Below are positions 9,471-15,409 of a stretch of DNA of 15,409 bases, piece after piece. A program made the position numbers and the translations under genes. Source of the stretch: an uncultured Lachnospiraceae bacterium (GTDB taxonomy: Bacteria; Bacillota; Clostridia; Lachnospirales; Lachnospiraceae); contig USKC01000034.1 of NCBI GenBank assembly GCA_900555195.1, positions 1 through 15,409 of the forward strand, read 5' to 3'. Below the pieces are notes generated by a model. That model had not been told where the DNA came from and did not search any database. It saw only the letters and a program-made list of their open reading frames with translations. How positions within the stretch are numbered: the stretch's first letter is position 1; each line of letters opens with the position of its first letter.

Positions 9471-10544
9471 TTATCCCAGATAAGCCTGAAGCAGCTTCAG
9501 GGTATTTTCCACACCTTTGATATGGCTTCTTTCATAGCCGTGAGAGGCATATACGCCTGGGCCGATCAGGCCGTGTCTGGCATCAATGCCCGCTTCCAGC
9601 GCGGCGTCCGCGTCGGAACCATAGTGCGGATATACATCCACAGCAAAATCAGCCCCCGCCTTTTTGGCAGCATTAATCAGGGAAGAGACCACTTCATAAT
9701 GATACGGCCCAGCGCTGTCCTTGGAACAGATGGAGACCTGGCATTCTGTGCATTCCAGCCCTTCTCCGACACAGCCCATGTCCACGGACAGGAGCTCTGT
9801 CACATCGGCAGGAATGGAAGCGCAGGCTCCGTGGCCGACCTCTTCAAACACGGTGATATGCTGATAGATGGTGCGGGCAGGGCATATTTTTTCTTCCTTC
9901 AGATACTTGGCATAACCGAGCAGGATGGCAGTGCTTAGTTTATCATCCAGGAAACGGCTCTTGATGTAGCCGGAAGGGGTGACAACGGTTCTGGGATCGA
10001 AGCATACGATATCGCCCGTCATAATGCCGAGAGCCTTAACATCCTCTGCAGAATTGACCAATTCGTCCAGAAGCACTTCCATGCTGTCATAAGAGCGCTT
10101 TGTATCGTTGAACTCCCCGTTCACATGGATGGACGCATTGGCGAGCTGGAAGGTTCCGGTATAGACCTTTCCATCCCGCGTATAGATCCGGCAGTTTTCT
10201 GTTTCAGAATTATTCGGATTCATGCCGCCCAGAGGCGTGAGCTTCAGCCGGCCGTTCGGGGTTATCTGACGCACCATGGCCCCCAGCGTATCCACATGTG
10301 CCATCAGCAGAATGGGGCCGCAGCCTGCCGGATTGCAGCTATTTTCAGCTGTATTTGCACCGGAGACAGTGCCGTCTGCAATTTTGACGAGAACGCCGCC
10401 CTTTACCGTAAGGACGGGGTCATATCCCAGTTCCCGGTAAGTGTCCATTAAATAGGATGACACATTCTGCGTATAGCCCGTGGGGCTGTCAATGGCAAGC
10501 AGTTTCTGTACCTGTTCTACAATATATTCTGTATATTTTTTCAT
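9471..10544 (-). CDS. M42 family metallo-aminopeptidase
   Basis: The 357-residue protein matches the M42 (FrvX/YsdC, glutamyl aminopeptidase-like) family of cytoplasmic di-metal exopeptidases. Expected metal and catalytic residues are visible: H83 and D85 in AHVDTLG, bridging D200 in SRFLDDK, catalytic E234 and ligand E235 in FEEVGHGA, D255 in SVDMG, and H341 in ERSHIKGVENT. M42 enzymes assemble into tetrahedral dodecamers and trim short peptides. Some relatives have been annotated as endoglucanases, which is not supported here. AAGGAGG eight bases before the ATG sets the start. Between residues ~57 and 76 there is a short cysteine-containing insertion (ENSCNPAGCG) before the first metal motif, likely a surface loop. 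Confidence 0.93.
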   Translation of the reverse strand: MKKYTEYIVEQVQKLLAIDSPTGYTQNVSSYLMDTYRELGYDPVLTVKGGVLVKIADGTVSGANTAENSCNPAGCGPILLMAHVDTLGAMVRQITPNGRLKLTPLGGMNPNNSETENCRIYTRDGKVYTGTFQLANASIHVNGEFNDTKRSYDSMEVLLDELVNSAEDVKALGIMTGDIVCFDPRTVVTPSGYIKSRFLDDKLSTAILLGYAKYLKEEKICPARTIYQHITVFEEVGHGACASIPADVTELLSVDMGCVGEGLECTECQVSICSKDSAGPYHYEVVSSLINAAKKAGADFAVDVYPHYGSDADAALEAGIDARHGLIGPGVYASHGYERSHIKGVENTLKLLQAYLG

Positions 10545-10563
10545 ACCATGTTCCTCCTTACAG

Positions 10564-10579
10564 ATTCTGTTATCAGAAT
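10564..10579. repeat. Small palindrome in the peptidase leader
   Basis: ATTCTG (10564-10569) and CAGAAT (10574-10579) form a 6-bp inverted repeat with a 4-base centre, just upstream of the ribosome binding site of the M42 gene. It could be an operator half-site pair or a weak hairpin. No convincing -35/-10 pair was found for this gene. Confidence 0.3.
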
Positions 10580-10665
10580 ACCATGTTTGTCCGCAGAACG
10601 CTAGAGATATACGGGGGAAATCATAGGTTCCTGTTTGTTGAACGTCTACGCTGAAGAGACAATAA

Positions 10666-10696
10666 ATACTTATCGACTTTTATCATTGATAAGTAT
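10666..10696. promoter_or_regulatory. Perfect 9-bp inverted repeat, candidate operator for the MATE gene
   Basis: ATACTTATC (10666-10674) and GATAAGTAT (10688-10696) are exact reverse complements with a 13-base centre. They cover the -35 edge and the spacer of the predicted MATE promoter, as expected for a repressor site. No regulator gene is adjacent. It lies in the 232-base divergent gap with the M42 gene and could act on either side. Confidence 0.55.
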
Positions 10697-10701
10697 AGAA
10701 T
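10673..10701 (+). promoter_or_regulatory. Candidate promoter for the MATE transporter gene
   Basis: A -35 TCGACT (10673-10678, four of six) is followed after 17 bases by TAGAAT (10696-10701, five of six). The start would be near 10708, about 70 bases before the ATG. The inverted repeat at 10666-10696 overlaps it. Confidence 0.45.
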
Positions 10702-10776
10702 AGGTAGGGGCATGAGAGAAATCTGAGGATGGAATAGAAAAGAATCAAAGAGACAGAAGATGGAGAGGTTAGAGAG

Positions 10777-12147
10777 ATGGCAGGTACAAATGAAGAACGA
10801 ATGGGGACGGACAGTATTGCAAAATTGATGGTGAGCATGGCGATACCATCCGTAATCGCGCAGGTTATCAATATCCTTTACAATATTGTGGATAGAATCT
10901 ATATCGGCCACATCGAAGGCGTAGGTGCCGCGGCATTGACGGGAGTGGGACTGACATTCCCGATCATAACGCTGATTTCCGCGTTTTCAGCTTTTGTGGG
11001 AATGGGAGGAGCCCCGCTGGCAGCGATTTGGATGGGAAAAGGGGATAGAAAGCATGCGGAGAAAATTCTTGGAAGCGGAACCTGTCTGCTGATCTTCTTC
11101 AGCGTCATTCTGATGATCGTATTTTTTGTGTTTCAGAGACCTTTTCTGTATATGTTCGGAGCCAGCGATGCGACAATCGGCTATGCTTGCGAATATCTGT
11201 CGATTTATTTGATTGGAACGCTTTTCGTGGAGGCAGCATTAGGGCTGAACCCATTTATTATTTCTCAGGGACAGCCGAGAATTGCCATGTTCTCTATTGT
11301 AATTGGTGCGGTTGTGAACATCGTTCTGGATCCTATTTTTATCTTTTTGTTTGGCTGGGGAGTGAAGGGTGCGGCAATCGCCACAGTGATTTCCCAGGCC
11401 ATGAGCGCAGCATGGAACGTGCTTTTTCTGATCGGAAAGAAAACGACGATCCGCCTGACCTGGAAAAATATGAAACCGGATATCCGTATGATGGGACAGA
11501 TCTGTTCACTGGGGATTTCTCCGTTCATCATGCGTTCTACGGAAAGTCTGGTCAGCATCGTGGTGAATCGAGGGCTGCAGGTCTATGGCGGAGATATGTA
11601 TGTGGGTTCCTATACCATCATGCAAAGCGTGCTGCAGCTTTTTTCGGCCCCTCTTTCCGGATTTACACAGGGGGTACAGCCGATCATCAGTTATAACTAT
11701 GGGGCAGGGAATTTCCTCAGGACCAAGAAGATCTGTCTGAGCATGATTGCAGTCAGCTTTGCGATCTCCTTTGTGGCGAATATGACAGCGATGATTTTCC
11801 CGGAGCTGTATGCGTCCTTGTTCACCAATGACCCGGAATTGATCGGCCTGGTAGGGAAGGTGATGCCGGTATTCCTTTTCGGAATGCTTTTCTTTGGGCT
11901 GCAGAATGGGATTCAGCCCTGCTTCCTGTCATTGGGACAGGCAGGAATTTCTCTGTTCATAGCCATGTTTCGGAAGGTGCTGCTTCTGGTGCCTCTTGCC
12001 CTGATTTTGCCACGATTCTTTGGCGTGATGGGTATTTTTTATGCGGAGCCGGTGTCCGATCTCATATCAGCGGCTACGGCCACGCTGCTGTTTTCGCTGA
12101 ATATCAACAAAATTCTGTCTAAAGAGTATTTGGCGAGGATCCGGTAG
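10777..12147 (+). CDS. MATE family efflux transporter
   Basis: The 456-residue protein is very hydrophobic, with about 12 membrane segments in two homologous halves, as expected for multidrug and toxin extrusion (MATE) antiporters that use a sodium or proton gradient. The first half carries NILYNIVDRIYIGH (32-45), including the typical Asp39; the second half carries GFTQGVQPIISYNYGAGN, a MATE hallmark. It resembles the MepA-like subgroup (inference). GGAGAGG precedes the ATG. It has its own promoter, and the short downstream gap shows no obvious terminator, so some read-through into the beta-xylosidase gene is possible. The substrate cannot be told from the sequence. Confidence 0.94.
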   Translation: MAGTNEERMGTDSIAKLMVSMAIPSVIAQVINILYNIVDRIYIGHIEGVGAAALTGVGLTFPIITLISAFSAFVGMGGAPLAAIWMGKGDRKHAEKILGSGTCLLIFFSVILMIVFFVFQRPFLYMFGASDATIGYACEYLSIYLIGTLFVEAALGLNPFIISQGQPRIAMFSIVIGAVVNIVLDPIFIFLFGWGVKGAAIATVISQAMSAAWNVLFLIGKKTTIRLTWKNMKPDIRMMGQICSLGISPFIMRSTESLVSIVVNRGLQVYGGDMYVGSYTIMQSVLQLFSAPLSGFTQGVQPIISYNYGAGNFLRTKKICLSMIAVSFAISFVANMTAMIFPELYASLFTNDPELIGLVGKVMPVFLFGMLFFGLQNGIQPCFLSLGQAGISLFIAMFRKVLLLVPLALILPRFFGVMGIFYAEPVSDLISAATATLLFSLNINKILSKEYLARIR

Positions 12148-12204
12148 AAGAAAACAAAGCCGTGCAGGATGCTGATATTTTCTGGTTTCTGAATTGGCTG
12201 GTTC

Positions 12205-12234
12205 TTGTATGGCTTTAAGAAGAAATGCTATAAT
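12205..12234 (+). promoter_or_regulatory. Extended -10 promoter for the GH120 gene
   Basis: TTGTAT (12205-12210) lies 18 bases before a perfect TATAAT (12229-12234), which is preceded by TGC to give TGnTATAAT. The start near 12241 gives a leader of about 60 bases to the ATG at 12303. Confidence 0.6.
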
Positions 12235-12302
12235 TGCATCAGGCTGAAAGAGGCCGGTAAAAGAAAAGGGGAAGGCCGTATATGCGGCAGAACGGAGGAA
12301 AA

Positions 12303-14264
12303 ATGGCAAGAGAATATCATGTGGCAAAAGGAGGCAGCGACTGGGCGGAGGGCTCGGCAGGGGCGCCGTTTGCGACGATTCAGAAAGCGGCGGATGTGGC
12401 CATGCCGGGAGACACCGTGATTGTACACGGAGGTGAATACCGGGAATGGGTAGATCCTAAAATGGGAGGGATCAGCGACATAGAGCGGATCACTTACCGT
12501 GCCGCAGAGGGCGAGAGGGTGGTGATTAAAGGCTCTGAACGGATTACAGGTTGGGAAAATACCGCAGGAACCGTATGGAAAGCGGTGCTCCCGAATACAC
12601 TGTTCGGAGATTTTAATCCTTACAATACCTACCTTTATGGAGACTGGATGGTGGGCCCGGCATATCCGACCCTGCATCTGGGAGATGTGTATCTGAACGG
12701 AAAATCTTTCTTTGAAGCCCTGAGCGTCGAAGAGGTGGAAAAAGCGGAAAAGAGGGAAAACGGCTATCAGCTGCCCTGGCAGAATTATCGGGAGCCCATC
12801 CTGAATACGGAGGATAGCATCTATCAGTGGTATGCGCAGGTGGACAGCGAGAACACCACGATCTGGGCCAATTTCCATGGGGCGGATCCGAACGTGGAAC
12901 TGGTGGAAATTAACGTAAGAAAATGCGTATTCTATCCCAAGCAGGCGGGAAAAGACTATATTACTGTATCCGGATTTGAACTGGCGCAGGCAGCATGCCC
13001 GTTTGCTCCGCCCACAGGAGATCAGCCCGGACTGATTGGCGCGCATTGGAGCAAGGGATGGATCATCGAGAACAATGATATCCATGATGCGAAGTGCAGC
13101 GCGGTAAGCCTTGGAAAGGACGAGAAAACAGGGGACAACCTTTTCACCAAGACGAAGAGAAAACCCGGCTATACTTATCAGTATGAGGCGGTGGGCAGAG
13201 CGCTGCAGCTTGGATGGAATAAGGACAATATCGGTTCCCATATCGTGCGCAATAATATCATCCATGACTGCGGGCAGAACGGAATTGTGGGACACCTGGG
13301 CTGCGTATTCAGCGAGATTTATGGAAATGAGATCTTCCGGATCGCTACGAAGCACGAATTTTTCGGATATGAGATTGCAGGAATTAAGTTCCATGCGGCG
13401 ATCGATACGCAGATCCATCACAACTATATTCATGACTGCACGCTGGCAATCTGGCTTGATTGGGAGACGCAGGGAACCCGCGTGAGCAGCAATCTGTTCA
13501 CAGATAATATCCGTGATCTGATGGTGGAAGTCTCCCATGGCCCCTACCTGGTGGACAATAATATTTTCACCTCTCCCTATAGCTTTGAGAACGCTTCCCA
13601 GGGCGGCGCATATGTGCACAACCTGGTGCTGGGAAATATGAAACACTGGAATGAATTGAATCGTTCCACGCCGTACCATTTTCCGCATACGACCGCAATC
13701 ATGGCGTCTTCCTTCATCTATGGAGGGGATGACAGATTCTATCAGAACATTTTTGTGGGCGGAGCGCCTTTGCTCGGAGAGACGAACGGAACATCCTGCG
13801 GAACGGCTGATTTTAACGGTCATCCCGCCAGCTACGAGGAATATATTGATTTGATTAATGAGGCATTCCCGGGAGACAACGAACTGTATGTGAAGGTGAA
13901 GCAGCCTGTATATATCGACCGTAACGTATACCTTCAGGGCGCAAAGGGATATGACCGTGAGAAATCCTGCTACACGGGCGACGCCGGCCTAAAGGTGCGG
14001 ATCGTGAAGGAAGAGACGGAGGAAGGATGCCGGGTATATCTGGAGGCGGATGTGGACAAAGCCATACTGGATCAAGAGGCGGTTGTTATGCGGACACAGG
14101 ATTTGGGCTGCACGAGGGCGGCAGAAGAACTTTTCGAGAATCCGGATGGAACGCCGATCGTATTTGACCGCGATTATTGTGGAAATAAGCGGGAAGAGGG
14201 GCATGTGATTGTAGGGCCTATAAATGATCTCGTGGAAGGGCATAACAAAATCAGGATATGGTAA
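12303..14264 (+). CDS. Beta-xylosidase, glycoside hydrolase family 120 (right-handed beta-helix)
   Basis: This 653-residue protein aligns by eye over its length with XylC of Thermoanaerobacterium saccharolyticum, the structurally solved GH120 enzyme. Shared blocks include EYHVAKGGSD at the N-terminus, VIVHGGEYREWVDPK, GDVYLNG, PTGDQPGLIG, HDAKCSA, IHDCGQNGIVGHLG and YGGDDRFYQNIF. The catalytic pair reported for XylC, Asp382 and Glu405, corresponds to D386 in WLDWETQGTR and E409 in VEVSHGPY, with the same spacing of 23 residues. GH120 releases xylose from the non-reducing end of xylo-oligosaccharides. No signal peptide is present, so it acts on imported oligosaccharides. An in-frame ATG at 12282 adds seven residues, but 12303 has GGAGG directly upstream and matches the family start. 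Automatic annotation may label it only as a parallel beta-helix or DUF1565 protein. Confidence 0.92.
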   Translation: MAREYHVAKGGSDWAEGSAGAPFATIQKAADVAMPGDTVIVHGGEYREWVDPKMGGISDIERITYRAAEGERVVIKGSERITGWENTAGTVWKAVLPNTLFGDFNPYNTYLYGDWMVGPAYPTLHLGDVYLNGKSFFEALSVEEVEKAEKRENGYQLPWQNYREPILNTEDSIYQWYAQVDSENTTIWANFHGADPNVELVEINVRKCVFYPKQAGKDYITVSGFELAQAACPFAPPTGDQPGLIGAHWSKGWIIENNDIHDAKCSAVSLGKDEKTGDNLFTKTKRKPGYTYQYEAVGRALQLGWNKDNIGSHIVRNNIIHDCGQNGIVGHLGCVFSEIYGNEIFRIATKHEFFGYEIAGIKFHAAIDTQIHHNYIHDCTLAIWLDWETQGTRVSSNLFTDNIRDLMVEVSHGPYLVDNNIFTSPYSFENASQGGAYVHNLVLGNMKHWNELNRSTPYHFPHTTAIMASSFIYGGDDRFYQNIFVGGAPLLGETNGTSCGTADFNGHPASYEEYIDLINEAFPGDNELYVKVKQPVYIDRNVYLQGAKGYDREKSCYTGDAGLKVRIVKEETEEGCRVYLEADVDKAILDQEAVVMRTQDLGCTRAAEELFENPDGTPIVFDRDYCGNKREEGHVIVGPINDLVEGHNKIRIW

Positions 14265-14383
14265 TCTTTTGCGGCGGGATGCATTTTTATAAGGTACTTA
14301 AGAAATAGTTGGGAATGACACCTGGGTGGTGCAGAAGAAGCGATAATGGGAAGTAATTTTATAGTCTGTTTTCAAATCATCGG

Positions 14384-14411
14384 GGATGGGACTGAGTGCC
14401 CATCCTTTTTT
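14384..14411 (+). terminator. Intrinsic terminator downstream of the GH120 gene
   Basis: GGATGGG (14384-14390) pairs with CCCATCC (14399-14405) around an 8-base loop, followed by six T (14406-14411). It lies about 120 bases after the beta-xylosidase stop and separates that gene from the ABC transporter gene. Confidence 0.82.
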
Positions 14412-14613
14412 GTGTGCAAAAAATAAGTATATTGACAAAAATATTGGATATTTACAGGGAGATATTGTGCATATTACCATAAACAAAACGTTAGACATCC
14501 TTGGTGACCGCTGGATGGGTAAAGAATTTGAAAATGGAGGTAAGTGTGAAAGAAAAGTACTTTCACCCGCCTCAATGTTATGGGCACGCTAGAGCGCGCA
14601 GATGGGAGTAAGG
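14412..14613 (+). promoter_or_regulatory. AT-rich leader of the ABC permease gene with weak promoter and a hairpin
   Basis: The 14265-14613 stretch carries no convincing gene. After the terminator there is a TTGACA (14432-14437) without a good -10 at the right distance, and a TTTACA (14451-14456) 18 bases before TACCAT (14475-14480), a plausible weak promoter. Further on, GTGAAAG (14547-14553) and CTTTCAC (14561-14567) form a perfect 7-bp inverted repeat with a 7-base loop that could be an operator or leader hairpin. Confidence 0.35.
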
Positions 14614-15409
14614 ATGAAGATAGGGGGAAAGAAAAAATTTTTGATACAACTAAAAAGGGATTACCAGCTTTATCTGCTGTTATTTCCCACATTGTTTTAC
14701 TTTTTCATTTACTGTTATATACCTATGGCAGGAATACAAATCGCATTCAAAGAGTATACACCGGAAAAGGGAATCTGGGGAAGCCCGTGGGTAGGAATGG
14801 AGCAATTTGCCCGTTTCTTCGATTCTTATCAATTCCAGATAATTATTGGAAATACCCTGAAGATTAGCTTAATGAATCTGCTCTTTGGCTTTCCGATTCC
14901 TATCTTGCTGGCACTTTTAATCAACCAATTAAAATATCCAAAATTGAAGAAATTGCTTCAGACAGCAACGTATGCACCCCATTTTATTTCGATTCCGGCA
15001 GTAGTGGGAATGCTGGTAATTATGTTATCACCAGGAGGCGGGATGCTTTATAAGGCGATTGATATGGTTACAGGAGGAAATGCAGGAATCCCGATGGGAA
15101 GCGCAGAAGGATTCAGCCTTATTTTTGTAATAAGCGAGATTTGGCAGCATGCGGGATGGGATGCCATCATCTATATTGCTACATTGACTTCTGTAAATCC
15201 GGATTTATATGAAGCGGCAGAAATAGACGGAGCGGGCAAACTGCAAAAAATTCTCTATATCGATATTCCGTCGATTATTCCTACAGCGGTGATATTGCTC
15301 ATTATGAATTCTGGACGCATCATGAGCGTGGGATTTGAAAAAGTATTGCTAATGCAGAATCCGATGAATATTACAGCATCGGAGATTATCTCAACTTACG
15401 TTTATAAAA
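14614..15409 (+). CDS. Sugar ABC transporter permease, LplB type (3'-partial)
   Basis: The frame is open to the window end (265 codons, no stop). It begins with a basic N-terminus, then a membrane segment YLLLFPTLFYFFIYCYIPMAG (about 20-40) and the IQIAFKEYTPEKGIWGSPWVG segment typical of LplB/YtcP-type permeases (COG4209). Further membrane segments follow. The cytoplasmic EAA loop that docks the ATPase is at about residues 200-219 (EAAEIDGAGKLQKI). The family is usually about 300-320 residues, so perhaps 40-55 are missing. GGGAG lies five bases before the ATG at 14614; an in-frame ATG at 14602 is a less supported alternative. It would partner with a second permease and a lipoprotein, probably just beyond the window. 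Codon use is more AT-rich than in the GH120 gene. Substrate is likely an oligosaccharide. Confidence 0.92.
   Translation, partial: MKIGGKKKFLIQLKRDYQLYLLLFPTLFYFFIYCYIPMAGIQIAFKEYTPEKGIWGSPWVGMEQFARFFDSYQFQIIIGNTLKISLMNLLFGFPIPILLALLINQLKYPKLKKLLQTATYAPHFISIPAVVGMLVIMLSPGGGMLYKAIDMVTGGNAGIPMGSAEGFSLIFVISEIWQHAGWDAIIYIATLTSVNPDLYEAAEIDGAGKLQKILYIDIPSIIPTAVILLIMNSGRIMSVGFEKVLLMQNPMNITASEIISTYVYK

Noticed and set aside
9471..10544. Endoglucanase (cellulase) function for the M42 protein.
   Set aside because: Some M42 proteins carry this label historically, but the metal ligands and catalytic glutamate are those of aminopeptidases and there is no signal peptide.
12228..13823. A 531-codon minus-strand open frame.
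   Set aside because: Antisense shadow of the GH120 gene; its composition (His/Ile/Arg-rich) and lack of motifs indicate it is not a gene.
14386..14592. A 68-codon plus-strand frame with a TLDILGDRWM stretch that faintly recalls HxlR-type regulators.
   Set aside because: It starts inside the terminator hairpin, lacks a ribosome binding site, and the resemblance covers only about ten residues.

Overview
The window looks like a piece of a gut-type Clostridia genome, most likely Lachnospiraceae. This is inferred from mid-range base composition (roughly half G+C by eye), strong AGGAGG-type ribosome binding sites, consensus sigma-A promoters and the gene families present. The first ~590 bases are different: a clearly GC-rich galE fragment (about two-thirds G+C by eye) that resembles a high-GC gut actinobacterium and joins the rest through a short shared sequence.

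Layout. (1) 1-2355, minus strand: an ibrA-ibrB pair (PAPS-reductase-like ATP pyrophosphatase plus ParB-like protein). The ibrB frame runs, without a stop, into the middle of a UDP-glucose 4-epimerase gene; this is either an assembly chimera or an illegitimate fusion. (2) 2700-3891, plus strand: a gamma-class carbonic anhydrase-like hexapeptide protein overlapping an AlkD-family DNA alkylation repair gene. (3) 3973-6133, minus strand: an OGG1-type 8-oxoguanine glycosylase downstream of an RlmI-type rRNA methyltransferase. The two repair genes converge on a short spacer holding three 18-bp tandem repeats. (4) 6209-9446: a divergent, overlapping promoter pair serves the methyltransferase operon and a cytoplasmic GH2 beta-galactosidase (lacZ type), whose 3' end has a strong two-way terminator. 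(5) 9471-10544, minus strand: an M42 metallo-aminopeptidase. (6) 10777-12147, plus strand: a MATE efflux protein behind a promoter overlapped by a perfect inverted repeat. (7) 12303-14264, plus strand: a GH120 beta-xylosidase. (8) 14614-end: the first ~265 residues of an LplB-type sugar ABC transporter permease, cut by the window edge.

How it fits together. The right half is an oligosaccharide-use neighbourhood: two cytoplasmic exo-glycosidases without signal peptides (beta-galactosidase and beta-xylosidase) next to an importer permease, so short plant-type oligosaccharides could be imported and cleaved inside the cell. Each of these genes appears to have its own promoter, so they are neighbours rather than one operon. 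The left-middle part is a small nucleic-acid maintenance cluster (alkylation repair, oxidised-guanine repair, rRNA methylation). The ibrA-ibrB pair is the accessory module of greatest functional uncertainty. I found no CRISPR array, tRNA, rRNA, transposase or phage structural gene.
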